In this document: positions 24,378 through 33,006 of the stretch, piece after piece | Layout of the letters: every line of letters begins with the position of its first letter | How positions within the stretch are numbered: the stretch's first letter is position 1 | Source of the DNA: Agromyces bauzanensis | Lineage (GTDB): Bacteria > Actinomycetota > Actinomycetes > Actinomycetales > Microbacteriaceae | Reading direction: 5' to 3' | Length of the DNA stretch: 64,000 nucleotides | Assembly: GCF_014645655.1 (NCBI RefSeq) | Contig: NZ_BMMD01000014.1 | Coordinates: 1-64,000 of the forward strand | Notes under the pieces: model-generated | What the model was told of the DNA's origin: nothing | Database searches by the model: none | What the model saw: the letters and a program-made list of their open reading frames with translations, nothing else | Program-made: the position numbers and the translations under genes

Positions 24378-26819
24378 ATGGCCGAAACGCGCCAGCTCGT
24401 CGAGGTCGATGGCCGGAGACTCCGGCTGACGAACCTCGACAAGGTCATGTATCCCGAGACGGGCATGACCAAGGGCGAGGTGATCTCCTACTATGCGGAG
24501 GTCGCCAAGGTCATGGTGCCCGTCGTCGCGGGTCGGCCCATCACCCGCAAGCGCTGGGTCCAGGGCGTCGGCACGGCGGATGCCCCTGAGCCGGCGTTCT
24601 TCGAGAAGAACCTCGAGCATGCGCCCGGATGGGTGCGCCGCGGCGTCATCCACCACTCCGACGGATCCAAGACGTACCCGATCGCGGGGGACCGGGCGAC
24701 ACTCGTGTGGCTCGCGCAGCAGGCCGCGCTGGAACTGCACGTGCCGCAGTGGCGGTTCGACCCGCGGGGGAACCCCGCCAATCCCGACCGGATCGTGTTC
24801 GACCTCGACCCCGGCCCCGGCATGGGGCTCGCCGAGTGCGCCGAGGCGGCGCGCCTCGTGCGCGCGCTGCTCGCGGGCATGGGTCTCGAGGCGTGGCCCG
24901 TGACCAGCGGCAGCAAGGGGATGCAGCTCTACGCCGCCGTCGACGGTCGCCAGACGTCGGAGCAAGTCTCCGCCGTCGCCCGCGAGCTCGCCCGGGCGCT
25001 CGAGGCGGATCACCCCGAGCTCATCGTCTCGAACATGCGCAAGTCGCTGCGCGAGGGCCGGGTGCTCATCGACTGGAGCCAGAACAACGGCAAGAAGACG
25101 ACCATCGCGCCGTACTCGTTGCGCGGACGCCCGCGTCCGACGGTGGCCGCGCCGCGCACGTGGGAGGAGCTCGACGACCCGGAGCTGCGCCACCTCGAGG
25201 CGCAGGAGGTGCTCGAGCGCGTGGCATCCGGCGACGACCCGCTCGCCGCCCTCACGGCCGCCACGCACGGCGGACCACTCTCGACCTATCTCTCGATGCG
25301 CAAGACCGGCGTCACGCCGGAGCCCATGCCCGATTCGAGCTGGGGCGGCTCGGGCGGCGGCGAGCCGACCTTCGTGATCCAGGAGCACCACGCTCGCCGG
25401 CTGCACTACGACTTCCGTCTCGAGCGCGACGGCGTACTGAAGAGCTGGGCGGTGCCGAAGGGCGTTCCGGATGACGCAGGCACGAACCACCTCGCGGTGC
25501 AGACCGAGGACCACCCCATGGAGTACGGCTCGTTCGAGGGGACCATCCCGGCGGGCGAGTACGGCGCGGGCGCGGTCACGATCTGGGATGCCGGCACGTA
25601 CGAGACCGAGAAGTGGCGCGACGACGAGATCATCGTCGACCTCGACGGACGGCCGGGCGGCCCGCTCGGGCAGGTGCGGCTCGCCCTCATCCGCACCGAC
25701 GGCGAGGGCGAGAAGAGCACGTGGCTGCTGCACCGCATGAAGGACCAGCACCCGGCGGACTCGCGGGTCGAGGAGCACCCGGCGGAGCCGGACGCGTCTC
25801 GAAACCCGCCTGCGGAAGCGGATTTCGAGTCGCCTCCTTCGTCGGCCCCTCAGCCCCCGGGGCCGATCATCGAGCGGCCTATGCTCGCGACGGCGGGCAC
25901 GCTCGCCTTGCTGGCAGGCCAGGAGTGGGCGCTCGAGTGGAAGTGGGACGGCATCCGCGTGCTCGCGAGGGCGCAGGGCGGCATCCGCCTGTTCAGCCGG
26001 AACGGCAACGACGTCACCGCCCGCTATCCCGAATTGGCGGCGCTGCCGAAGGTGCTCGCCGAGGATGCGCTCGTCGACGGGGAGATCGTCGCGCTCGACG
26101 CCGTCGGGCGCCCGAGCTTCGAACGCCTCCAGCGACGGATGAACCTCACACGCGCTCGCGAGATCGAACGCGTCGCGGCATCCGTACCGGTGCGCCTGCT
26201 GCTCTTCGACGTGCTCGAGATCGGTGGCGCGCCCGTGATGGACGAGCCCTACCGCGAGCGCCGTGCCTTGCTGCGCCGACTCGTCCGGCCGCGCCGCGGG
26301 GTACCGATCGAGGTGCCCGCCGAGGCGTCCGGCCCGCCAGCGGAGGCGCTCGAGGAGAGCCGCCGGCTCGGCTTGGAGGGCATCGTGGCGAAGCGTCCCG
26401 ATTCGTCATACCGGCCGAGTGCACGGTCGGCGGACTGGGTGAAGCTGAAGGTCACCACGACGCACGAGGTGGTCATCGGCGGGTACCGCCGGGGCATCGG
26501 CACGCGCACGGGGCGCATCCGCTCGCTCCTCGTCGGCATCCCCGGCGAGCACGGGCTCGAATACGCGGGCCGCGTCGGCAGCGGTCTGCGCGAGTTGCAG
26601 GCCGAGCGGCTCCTCTCCGAACTCGATGCACGCCGCCAGGAGACGTCGCCGTTCGTGGAGGTGCCGGCGGCGGATGTCGCGGACGCGGTGTGGGTGCGGC
26701 CCGAGCTCGTCGGCGAGATCGAGTTCGGCGAGTGGACCCGCACCGGAGTGGCGCGGCATCCACGGTGGCGTGGACTCCGGCCCGACAAGTCACCCGACGA
26801 GGTCGCTCTCGAACAGTGA
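24378..26819 (+). CDS. ligD: ATP-dependent DNA ligase D, NHEJ (Pol-PE-Lig)
   Basis: An 813-residue multifunctional end-joining enzyme with the order polymerase/primase (about 1-300; NPDRIVFDLDPGPG with catalytic Asp pair, TSGSKGMQLY), 3'-phosphoesterase (about 330-480; FVIQEHHARRLHYDFRLE, GTIPAGEYGAG) and ligase (about 500-813; WALEWKWDGIRV with the nucleophile Lys of KxDG near residue 520, GEIVALD, EGIVAKRP). This is the mycobacterial domain order. GGAAGG lies 8 nt before the ATG at 24378. A Pro/Ser linker joins the PE and Lig domains. Confidence 0.97.
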   Translation: MAETRQLVEVDGRRLRLTNLDKVMYPETGMTKGEVISYYAEVAKVMVPVVAGRPITRKRWVQGVGTADAPEPAFFEKNLEHAPGWVRRGVIHHSDGSKTYPIAGDRATLVWLAQQAALELHVPQWRFDPRGNPANPDRIVFDLDPGPGMGLAECAEAARLVRALLAGMGLEAWPVTSGSKGMQLYAAVDGRQTSEQVSAVARELARALEADHPELIVSNMRKSLREGRVLIDWSQNNGKKTTIAPYSLRGRPRPTVAAPRTWEELDDPELRHLEAQEVLERVASGDDPLAALTAATHGGPLSTYLSMRKTGVTPEPMPDSSWGGSGGGEPTFVIQEHHARRLHYDFRLERDGVLKSWAVPKGVPDDAGTNHLAVQTEDHPMEYGSFEGTIPAGEYGAGAVTIWDAGTYETEKWRDDEIIVDLDGRPGGPLGQVRLALIRTDGEGEKSTWLLHRMKDQHPADSRVEEHPAEPDASRNPPAEADFESPPSSAPQPPGPIIERPMLATAGTLALLAGQEWALEWKWDGIRVLARAQGGIRLFSRNGNDVTARYPELAALPKVLAEDALVDGEIVALDAVGRPSFERLQRRMNLTRAREIERVAASVPVRLLLFDVLEIGGAPVMDEPYRERRALLRRLVRPRRGVPIEVPAEASGPPAEALEESRRLGLEGIVAKRPDSSYRPSARSADWVKLKVTTTHEVVIGGYRRGIGTRTGRIRSLLVGIPGEHGLEYAGRVGSGLRELQAERLLSELDARRQETSPFVEVPAADVADAVWVRPELVGEIEFGEWTRTGVARHPRWRGLRPDKSPDEVALEQ

Positions 26820-26862
26820 GAACGCGCGCCGAGTGCCCCGCGTCCGCGGGGTACTCTATATC

Positions 26863-27207
26863 GTGGGCACTCTCTACTACGGCGAATCCGGCACGCCGAT
26901 CGGCATCGACGACCGCGCGCTCGCGCACCTCAAGGTCGCCATCACCACCAAGCTCCGTCGCGGCGAGAGCTTCACGCTGTCGTGGCAGCACCCCGCAGAC
27001 CAAGCTCGTGGGCGCAGCACGCTGTGGCTGCATCCGTCGATCGCGCTGCGCTTCGTGTTCGACGACCCCGAGATGCCCGAGCTCAGCCGCGACTGGGTCG
27101 AGGAGCTCATGCGCTCGGCGAACAGCACGGGCGGCATCATGCTCGTCGAGGAGCACATCGACACCGACCACCTGGCGGACGCGCGGTCCGAACCCGTCAC
27201 CGGCTGA
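26863..27207 (+). CDS. DUF7882-family protein, paralogue 1
   Basis: A 114-residue protein: MGTLYYGESGTPIGIDDRAL, KLRRGESFTLSWQH, STLWLHPSIALRFVF, WVEELMRSANSTGG. Such proteins are common in Microbacteriaceae and often labelled DNA ligase, but the KxDG motif and ligase fold are absent. It has two paralogues here (30024, 31748 minus). It starts with GTG 5 nt after a TACTCT box, as expected for a leaderless transcript. It lies 43 bp after ligD. Function unknown. Confidence 0.8.
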   Translation: MGTLYYGESGTPIGIDDRALAHLKVAITTKLRRGESFTLSWQHPADQARGRSTLWLHPSIALRFVFDDPEMPELSRDWVEELMRSANSTGGIMLVEEHIDTDHLADARSEPVTG

Positions 27208-27212
27208 TCGTT

Positions 27213-28193
27213 TCAGCCGTCTTCCCCATCCTCGACGAGGAGGGCGAGGAGCGCACGTTCGCGCTCGCCGCGCCGTGAGATGAGCCGACCGCGCTCGTAC
27301 TCCGCGAACACGCGAGGGTCGATGTAGCTCGCCTTCGCGACGGCCGGCGTATTGCCGAGCACTGTGCTCGCACGCTCGATCGCCTCCCGGATGGCGCGCC
27401 CGCGTGCCCGGGCCGTGCTCTCGAGGCCGAGGTCGGCGAGCCGGTCGGCTGCGGCGATCGTGCCGCGCAGCGTGCGGAAGTCCTTCGCGGTGAACCCGCC
27501 GCCGGTGCGGGCCCGGATGTCCTCGTTCACGTCCACGGGGAGGGCCGGCCGCATGCGACGCCGCTCCCACCAGGCGTAGAGCCGCGCAGCCGCCGACCGC
27601 TCCGCCGCGCGCTGCACGAACGCGGCGAGCGATGGATCGACGACCCGCACCTCCTGTGCGATGCCGCCCTTGGCCCGGAACCGGAAGCGGACCGTCGCGT
27701 CGTCGTCGAGGGCGGCGTTGCGCACGAGCAGGGTCGTGAGGCCGCGGCTCTTGAAGCCGGCGAGCGACTCCTCCGAGCCGATGCGGATGGCGCCGAGGTC
27801 GAGCGTGCGGAACGCCGCGGCGAGCACCCGCTCACGAGGCAGCTCGTCGCGGGAGAGGTCTCGTCGCACGCCGCGGCGAGCGAGCGGGAGCGCCTCGGCG
27901 AGCGCCGTCATGCGGAGGAACTTCTCGGCGTCCTGCCGCTCGCGCCACACGGGGTGGTAGAGGTACTGGCGTCGACCCGCCGCGTCGACCCCGACGGCGA
28001 GGATATGCGCGTTCGGGGCATCCGCGATCCACACGTCCTCCCACGCTGGCGGCACCGCAAGGTCGGCGATGCGCGCGCGTTCGGCGCGGCCGGCCGTTCC
28101 GCCGTCGGTGTGCACGTACGTGAAGCCGGGTCCGCGCCTCACCCGGGTGAACCCGGGTGAGAAATAGGGTTCGACCCGTTTGAGGCGCGGCAT
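27213..28193 (-). CDS. DNA topoisomerase IB
   Basis: A 326-residue type IB topoisomerase of the poxvirus/bacterial kind, which relaxes supercoils through a 3'-phosphotyrosine. The N-terminal domain has GFTYVHTDG and IPPAWEDVWI-like sequence (VPPAWEDVWIA); the catalytic part has IRIGSEES (Arg), GGFTAKDFRTLRGT (Lys/Arg) and the nucleophile Tyr in AKASYIDPRVF. It is convergent with the DUF7882 gene, with 5 bp between the stops. Confidence 0.95.
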   Translation of the reverse strand: MPRLKRVEPYFSPGFTRVRRGPGFTYVHTDGGTAGRAERARIADLAVPPAWEDVWIADAPNAHILAVGVDAAGRRQYLYHPVWRERQDAEKFLRMTALAEALPLARRGVRRDLSRDELPRERVLAAAFRTLDLGAIRIGSEESLAGFKSRGLTTLLVRNAALDDDATVRFRFRAKGGIAQEVRVVDPSLAAFVQRAAERSAAARLYAWWERRRMRPALPVDVNEDIRARTGGGFTAKDFRTLRGTIAAADRLADLGLESTARARGRAIREAIERASTVLGNTPAVAKASYIDPRVFAEYERGRLISRRGERERALLALLVEDGEDG

Positions 28194-28200
28194 CCGCGGC

Positions 28201-28467
28201 TCAGTGGTTGCGCAGTGCCGAGATGAGCTCGGACTTGCGCATGCTGCTGTACCCGCTGAGGCCGAGCTCCTTGGCCCGCTTCTTCAGCTGGTCGACGGTC
28301 CAGTCGTCGTAGTCGCCGGCCTTGCCGCCCTTGCGGCCGACGCTGCTGCGGCCACGGCTGGCGGCGGCGTTCGAGACGCGCGCGGCCTTCTCCTTCGACG
28401 CGCCGTCCTTGCGGAGCTCCTCGTAGAGCTTCGGGTCCTTCAGCGACGAGTTCCTGCGTCCCGGCAT
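28201..28467 (-). CDS. Small Rho-N/SAP-like nucleic-acid-binding protein
   Basis: An 88-residue basic protein. The first half is a [20 protein letters not shown] linker; the last 40 residues ([31 protein letters not shown]) match a Rho termination factor N-terminal or SAP-like helix-extended-loop-helix that binds nucleic acid. GGAGGAACGCC stands just upstream of the ATG. It lies 7 bp downstream of the topoisomerase gene on the minus strand map, so the two may be cotranscribed. Confidence 0.8.
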   Translation of the reverse strand: MPGRRNSSLKDPKLYEELRKDGASKEKAARVSNAAASRGRSSVGRKGGKAGDYDDWTVDQLKKRAKELGLSGYSSMRKSELISALRNH

Positions 28468-28527
28468 GGCGTTCCTCCCTATCCTGTGTGCGCTTCCCGA
28501 TCCGGCTTCGCTTGGTCGTGTGGCGTG

Positions 28528-29412
28528 TCAGAGTCCGCGGCCGCCGGTGACCGGCACGACCGCGCCCGACACGTAGGACGCGTCGTCGGACGCCAGGTAG
28601 ACGTAGGCGCCCGCGAGCTCCGCCGGCTGCCCGGCGCGGCCGAGCGGCGTGTTGCGGCCGAACTCCGGCAGATGGTCGGGCCAGCCCGTCGACGGGATCA
28701 GCGGCGTCCAGATCGGTCCCGGGGCGACGGCGTTCACTCGGATGCCGCGTGGTCCGAGTTCCTCCGCCAGCGCCTTCGTGAACGCAACCAGCGCCGCCTT
28801 CGTCATGGCATAGTCCACCAGCTCGGTCGACGGGTCGAAGCCCTGGATCGACGTCGTCGTGATGATGCTCGAGCCGGCGTCCATGAGCGGGACGGCCGCA
28901 CGCGCGAGGAACACCGGCGCGAACAGGTTCACCTGAACAACCGCCTCGAAGTCCGCCGTCGGGATCTCGTCAATGCCGCCCCGGTTGCGCTGGTGCGCCG
29001 CATTCAGCACGAGCAGGTCGATTCCGCCGAATGCCTGCTCGGTGTACTCGACGAGTTCCTTGCAGTGCTGCTCGCTGCGCAGGTCTCCGGGCAGCAGCAG
29101 TGGGTCGCTGCCGGCATCCGTTATCCAGCTCGCGGTCTCCTCTGCGTCGACCTGTTCGCTCGGCAGGTAGGCGATCGCCACCTTGGCGCCCTCTCGGGCG
29201 TAGGCGATGGCCACGGCACGGCCGATTCCCGAATCGCCGCCCGTGATGAGGGCTCGACGCCCCTCGAGGCGACCGTTGCCGCGGTAGCTGTACTCACCGT
29301 GGTCGGGCTGGGGGGCCATGCGATCGGTGAGCCCGGGAGGCGTCTGTTCCTGGCGGGGGAAGGGATCCGTCGTGTGCTTCGTGGTCGGATCGGTGAGCGG
29401 TTCACTGGTCAT
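28528..29412 (-). CDS. SDR-family oxidoreductase of the general-stress type (YhdF/YhxC-like)
   Basis: A 294-residue SDR with the N-terminal extension typical of this group (FPRQEQTPPGLTDRM, PDHGEYSYRGNGRLEGR), then ITGGDSGIGRAVA, LVLNAAHQ (where NNAG is usual), the Ser in TTTSIQGF and YAMTKAA with the catalytic Tyr/Lys. Relatives are stress-induced dehydrogenases of unclear substrate. GGAG 6 nt before the ATG at 29412 sets the start. Confidence 0.9.
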   Translation of the reverse strand: MTSEPLTDPTTKHTTDPFPRQEQTPPGLTDRMAPQPDHGEYSYRGNGRLEGRRALITGGDSGIGRAVAIAYAREGAKVAIAYLPSEQVDAEETASWITDAGSDPLLLPGDLRSEQHCKELVEYTEQAFGGIDLLVLNAAHQRNRGGIDEIPTADFEAVVQVNLFAPVFLARAAVPLMDAGSSIITTTSIQGFDPSTELVDYAMTKAALVAFTKALAEELGPRGIRVNAVAPGPIWTPLIPSTGWPDHLPEFGRNTPLGRAGQPAELAGAYVYLASDDASYVSGAVVPVTGGRGL

Positions 29413-29749
29413 CTGGAACTCCAACGGTCCCGTGCCACGCTACGCGTGCGCATCCGGCGCGGCAGGGGGTTGACAGGTGCCATCGCCCGACCACCGCCGC
29501 GGTGCGCGACGCCGCACGCCGCTGGGAGCGGGATCGCAGATCCCTCGGGATCCGCGCGATCATGCGGATCGAAGGGTCGGCGCGGGTACCATGCCCCGAG
29601 AACGGGGGTCAACCCCTAGTCACCTGCGGACGGTCGCCAATACCGTCGGAGACACGAGACGTACCCTCGTCTCCTGGTTCCGCCCGGCCAACGGGTGGGG
29701 CCGCCGTCCGCCTCGTCACCACGAGTGCGGATCATGTGAAGGAGAGATC
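29413..29749. other. Intergenic region between divergent stress genes
   Basis: No gene is supported. TTGACA at 29470-29475 resembles a -35 box but has no good -10 partner. The rest is GC-rich sequence with short frames that lack recognisable proteins. Confidence 0.5.
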
Positions 29750-29914
29750 ATGAACATCCTCGTCGCCATCATCGCCATCGCGGCCATTGTCCTGCTCATC
29801 ACGGGCGGCGTCGTTCCCACGCTCAACTTCCTGCTGTGGGTGGGCCTCGCGCTCCTGGTGATCGCGGTCATCGTGTTCCTCGTGCGCTACATCGGCGGGA
29901 ACCGGACGGTGTGA
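29750..29914 (+). CDS. Small two-helix membrane protein
   Basis: A 54-residue hydrophobic protein with two membrane helices (ILVAIIAIAAIVLLITGG; LLWVGLALLVIAVIVFLV) and a short basic tail ending GGNRTV. GAAGGAG precedes the ATG at 29750 at about 6 nt. Small proteins of this form are often stress-induced. A strong terminator follows. Function unknown. Confidence 0.8.
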   Translation: MNILVAIIAIAAIVLLITGGVVPTLNFLLWVGLALLVIAVIVFLVRYIGGNRTV

Positions 29915-29934
29915 TCCCCGGAGCAGGTGCTTTC

Positions 29935-29966
29935 GAGCGGGCGGCCCTCGGGCCGCCCGCTCTTGC
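29935..29966 (+). terminator. Rho-independent terminator
   Basis: A perfect 12-bp stem (GAGCGGGCGGCC / GGCCGCCCGCTC) with a CTCG loop, 20 bp after the small membrane protein. Only two T follow, as is usual in high-GC actinobacteria. Confidence 0.8.
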
Positions 29967-30023
29967 GCGCGGGGCGGCCGAAGGTCCCGTCCCGCCCTCG
30001 CGCGAGGGGCGTATGCTCGATCC

Positions 30024-30455
30024 GTGGGCACGCTGTATTACGGGGACTCCGGAACGCCGATCGGCATCGAAGATCGGGCGCTCGCGCATCTGAAGATCGC
30101 GATCACCACCAAGCTGCGGCGCGGCGAGAGCTTCACGCTGTCGTGGCAGCACACGGAGGATCAGCCCCGAGGCCGTAGCACGCTCTGGCTGCATCCGTCC
30201 ATCCCGCTGCGGTTCGTGTTCGACGAACCCGAGGCGCCAGAACTCAGCCGCAGCTGGATCGAGGAGTTGATGCGGTCGGCCAACAGCACCGGTGGTGTGC
30301 AGCTCGTCCCCGAGCACCTCGACACCGATCCGATCGCCACGACGCCCGACCAGCCGGTGCAGGTCGGCGTCGACGTGCAGGAGGTCAGCAAGTCCCGCGG
30401 CGACGGCAAGGCTCACGGCGGCCGTAGCAAGGAGAACGAGACGCAGACCGCATAG
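30024..30455 (+). CDS. DUF7882-family protein, paralogue 2
   Basis: A 143-residue protein whose first 90 residues are nearly the same as paralogue 1 (GTLYYGDSGTPIGIEDRALA, LRRGESFTLSWQHTED, STLWLHPSIPLRFVF, LMRSANSTGG). The extra C-terminal 35 residues are charged and probably disordered (SKSRGDGKAHGGRSKENE). GTG start 6 nt after TATGCT, so a leaderless transcript. A recent duplication of the 26863 gene is likely. Function unknown. Confidence 0.8.
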   Translation: MGTLYYGDSGTPIGIEDRALAHLKIAITTKLRRGESFTLSWQHTEDQPRGRSTLWLHPSIPLRFVFDEPEAPELSRSWIEELMRSANSTGGVQLVPEHLDTDPIATTPDQPVQVGVDVQEVSKSRGDGKAHGGRSKENETQTA

Positions 30456-30505
30456 GCCTGCGTCCCGTTCAGCTCGTCATCGGGCGTCGAGCGGCGCCCT
30501 CATCG

Positions 30506-31054
30506 TCAGAGGTTCAGGTCGGGGTCGGTCCCGAGCGTGCCGGTCGTTCCCGTGGTGCCCGTCGTGCGGGTCGTTCCCGGAGTCGGGCGTGCCTCGCCGC
30601 CGTGGACCTCGCCCCGCCAGGCACCCGTCGGTGCTCGGCGGTGCTCGACGAACTCCTTGAACCGCTTGAGGTCGCTCTTCACCTGCAGGTCGTCCAGCCG
30701 CAGTGCGGCGCCCGCGTGCTCGACGAAGCCCTCCGGCTCCCACTCGATCTCCAAGTCGACCTGCGTCTCGTCAGCGCCCTTGGGGGTGAACTCGACGCGA
30801 CCACGGTGCATGACTCCGCCGCCGAGGCTGCGCCACGCGACATGGTCGTCGGGCACCTGGTCGCCGATCTCGGCATCGAACTCGCGCTTCACACCGCCGA
30901 TCGACACGACCCAGTGGGTCAGCGAGTCATCGATCTGCTTCACGGAGTCGACGCCACCGAGGAACTCGGGGAACGACTCGAACTGGGTCCACTGGTCGTA
31001 CGCGACGCGCACGGGGACGTCGACCTCGATCGACGCGTTCAGGGTCGTGCTCAT
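30506..31054 (-). CDS. SRPBCC-family (START-like) lipid/ligand-binding protein
   Basis: A 182-residue protein with a cyclase/dehydrase-type START fold: ASIEVDVPVRVAYDQWTQFE, FPEFLGGVDSV, VAWRSLGGGVMHRGRVEF, DLKRFKEFVEHR. These form a deep ligand pocket. The last 30 residues form a Thr/Gly repeat tail (TTRTTGTTGTTGT), likely disordered. GGAGGATCACC is just upstream of the ATG. No substrate can be named. Confidence 0.85.
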   Translation of the reverse strand: MSTTLNASIEVDVPVRVAYDQWTQFESFPEFLGGVDSVKQIDDSLTHWVVSIGGVKREFDAEIGDQVPDDHVAWRSLGGGVMHRGRVEFTPKGADETQVDLEIEWEPEGFVEHAGAALRLDDLQVKSDLKRFKEFVEHRRAPTGAWRGEVHGGEARPTPGTTRTTGTTGTTGTLGTDPDLNL

Positions 31055-31187
31055 GGTGATCCTCCGTTCCGGACACCACGTCGGTGTCCGCCAGCCACGG
31101 TAGGCAGCCGCGTCGTCACCTGGCGAGGGGGTTGCCTCGTCGGGAACCGGCTGCTAGACGGGAGGTGGGCACTGGAAGGGGGATGCG

Positions 31188-31424
31188 ATGGGCAGCGGGA
31201 GCGGAACGGAGCACCTGGCGAACGGATCCGAGCGCGTGGCGATCGAGCGGTGGTGGCCGCACCTCTCGATCGAGTCGAAGCACCGCCTCCTGGCGGCGCT
31301 CGATGCCGCGATCGACGAGAAGACCGCGGCGGAGATCGAGTCGGTCACTGGCGCAGGCGCGCCCGCACGGTTGTCGGGGGCCGAGCAGCAGTTCGTGCGG
31401 ACGCAGGTCGAGCCGGTCGACTGA
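31188..31424 (+). CDS. Hypothetical protein
   Basis: A 78-residue protein (RWWPHLSIESKHRLLAALDA, IESVTGAGAPARLSGAEQQF) of no recognised family. GGAAGGGGG precedes the ATG at a suitable distance. It is convergent with DUF7882 paralogue 3, with 3 bp between the stops. Confidence 0.6.
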   Translation: MGSGSGTEHLANGSERVAIERWWPHLSIESKHRLLAALDAAIDEKTAAEIESVTGAGAPARLSGAEQQFVRTQVEPVD

Positions 31425-31427
31425 GGC

Positions 31428-31748
31428 TCACTCGTCGATCGGGTCGTCCTCGTCGGGCTCGGGCACGAACTGCAGTCCGGCGGTGCTGTTCGCCGAGAGC
31501 AGGAGCTGCTCGATCCACAGCCGGTTGAGCTTGGGCGGCCGATTGCCGCTGAACACGAACTGCAGTGGGATCGACTCGTGCAGCCAGATCGTCGTACGAC
31601 CACTGCCCTTCTCGACGCCGTGCTCCCAGGTCATGGAGAAGCTCTCGGAACGGCGGAGCTTGTTGAGGACCGCCACCCTCAGGTGTGCGAGCGTGCGGTC
31701 GTCGATCTCGAGCTCGCGCGACGAGGAGTTGTAGATGAACTTGCCCAT
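31428..31748 (-). CDS. DUF7882-family protein, paralogue 3
   Basis: A 106-residue member: MGKFIYNSSSRELEIDDRTL, KLRRSESFSMTWEHG, TTIWLHESIPLQFVF, WIEQLLLSANSTAG. More distant from copies 1 and 2 than these are from each other. A TAGAGT box lies 6 nt before the ATG, so it is probably leaderless. Function unknown. Confidence 0.8.
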   Translation of the reverse strand: MGKFIYNSSSRELEIDDRTLAHLRVAVLNKLRRSESFSMTWEHGVEKGSGRTTIWLHESIPLQFVFSGNRPPKLNRLWIEQLLLSANSTAGLQFVPEPDEDDPIDE

Positions 31749-31771
31749 GGCGAGACTCTAGCCGCCCAGCC

Positions 31772-32002
31772 TCAGATGACGTGGCCGTCCGGGTCGAGCG
31801 GGTCGGCCGTCTCGCGACTCGGCGCCCGCGGGTCGAGCGGGTCGACGGATCGGGTCCCCGCGTCCGGGTCGGAGAGCACCGTGCCCTCGTATCCGACAGG
31901 TGGCGGCACATCGCGCGCGATGTGCCGCGCGTCGGTCTCGGCTGTGATGGCGTCGGGTCCGCCCTCCGTCGTCGGCCCGGGAGAACCGATCGACTTCTCC
32001 AT
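31772..32002 (-). CDS. Small hydrophilic hypothetical protein
   Basis: A 76-residue acidic, Pro-rich protein (MEKSIGSPGPTTEGGPDA, SVDPLDPRAPSRETADPLDP) without a fold that I recognise; the DPLDP motif occurs twice. AAGGAG 7 nt before the ATG at 32002 supports the start. Confidence 0.6.
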   Translation of the reverse strand: MEKSIGSPGPTTEGGPDAITAETDARHIARDVPPPVGYEGTVLSDPDAGTRSVDPLDPRAPSRETADPLDPDGHVI

Positions 32003-32163
32003 GGTGGTGCTCCTTCCATTGCGCGGATGCCTCGTCGCATCCGCTTCCCTCAAGCTACGCCGCCGAGCTCGTCGCGGTCAGACCTCGACGGCGTGGGGCG
32101 GAGTCGCTCAGCAGGAAGCCGCCGGCCCGACTGAAGCCGCAGGCCCGCGTTAGGCTGGCCGGC

Positions 32164-32559
32164 GTGGGGCATCCGCAGGTCGTCGATCCGGAGCATCCGC
32201 TCATCGAGCGGGTGCGGCGGATCTGCTTCGAGTTGCCCGAGGTGGTCGAGGTCGAGGCGTGGGGCCGACCGACCTTCCGGGCGGCGAAGCCGATCTTCGT
32301 GCACGTCGCGGCGACGGCCGAGAATCCGTTCTCGATCGTCGTGAAGACCGACCCTCAGGAGCACCTCGCCCTCCTCGAGGAGGGTCGGTTCTACGGGGTG
32401 CCCTACTACGGCCGCGCGCGTTGGGTGGGCACCGACCTCGATGCTCGACACACCGACTGGCAGCTCCTCGCCGAGCTCATCGAGACGTCGTACCGTCAGG
32501 TCGCGAACCGGCGTCAGCTCGTGGCGCTCGACGCCCTGCGGCCGGAACACGCCGGCTGA
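32164..32559 (+). CDS. MmcQ/YjbR-family protein
   Basis: A 131-residue protein of the MmcQ/YjbR double-wing fold: PEVVEVEAWGRPTFRAAKPIF, IVVKTDPQEHLALLE, FYGVPYYGRARWVG. The family is thought to bind DNA, but its role is not settled. GTG start 7 nt after TAGGCT, so likely leaderless. A hairpin follows the stop. Confidence 0.85.
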   Translation: MGHPQVVDPEHPLIERVRRICFELPEVVEVEAWGRPTFRAAKPIFVHVAATAENPFSIVVKTDPQEHLALLEEGRFYGVPYYGRARWVGTDLDARHTDWQLLAELIETSYRQVANRRQLVALDALRPEHAG

Positions 32560-32565
32560 GAAGCT

Positions 32566-32588
32566 CGGGCGCCGTCGATTGGCGCCCG
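32566..32588 (+). terminator. Hairpin after the MmcQ gene
   Basis: CGGGCGCC and GGCGCCCG pair perfectly (8 bp) around a 7-nt loop, 7 bp after the stop. There is no T run. Confidence 0.55.
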
Positions 32589-32608
32589 ACCCGCGTCTGG
32601 GATAGAGT
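32579..32608 (+). promoter_or_regulatory. Promoter of tRNA-Arg
   Basis: TTGGCG (32579-32584), an 18-bp spacer and TAGAGT (32603-32608), 45 bp before the tRNA. The -35 box lies within the right arm of the preceding terminator hairpin. Confidence 0.5.
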
Positions 32609-32653
32609 GTCGGGGTTGCCGGTGGTGCACGAGAGTGCCCGGCGACAAGCCAT

Positions 32654-32726
32654 GCGCCCGTAGCTCAACGGATAGAGCATCTGACTACGGATCAGAAGGT
32701 TGGGGGTTCGAATCCCTCCGGGCGCA
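32654..32726 (+). tRNA. tRNA-Arg (anticodon ACG)
   Basis: A complete 73-nt cloverleaf. Acceptor GCGCCCG pairs with CGGGCGC; D-arm AGCTCAACGGATAGAGC; anticodon stem TCTGA/TCAGA with loop CTACGGA (anticodon ACG at 32687-32689); T-arm GGGGG-TTCGAAT-CCCTC; discriminator A. CCA is not encoded. Confidence 0.97.
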
Positions 32727-32744
32727 CACTGGTTGAGACAGTAC

Positions 32745-32772
32745 GAAGGGGCTCGCGAAAGCGGGCCCCTTC
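32745..32772 (+). terminator. Terminator of tRNA-Arg
   Basis: GAAGGGGCTCGC and GCGGGCCCCTTC form a 12-bp stem with one G-T pair and a GAAA tetraloop, 18 bp after the tRNA. Confidence 0.8.
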
Positions 32773-33006
32773 TGTATTCCCTGGCACCGGGCCCGCAGAA
32801 GGGCGGGCGTCGGAATGGGGGTGCGCGCACGCCGCGACATCCGGATGCTCGCTGGGAATCCGCCGAGTATCGGCGTGCCTCGTCGAATCCGCCGATGGTG
32901 AATGGCTATGCGCCCGGATATGCTCGGCACACGTCTGATGCCCGTGATCGAGAGTTCGGATATGAGGGGTGCGCGGGCCGGGGGTGACTCGGCATCGTCA
33001 AGAGGG

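Noticed and set aside
26863..27207. Small DNA ligase
   Set aside because: Such proteins are often annotated so, but at 114 residues there is no KxDG motif or nucleotidyltransferase fold.
25613..27283. Plus-strand frame of 556 codons
   Set aside because: Out-of-frame shadow of ligD with an Arg/Pro-rich translation.
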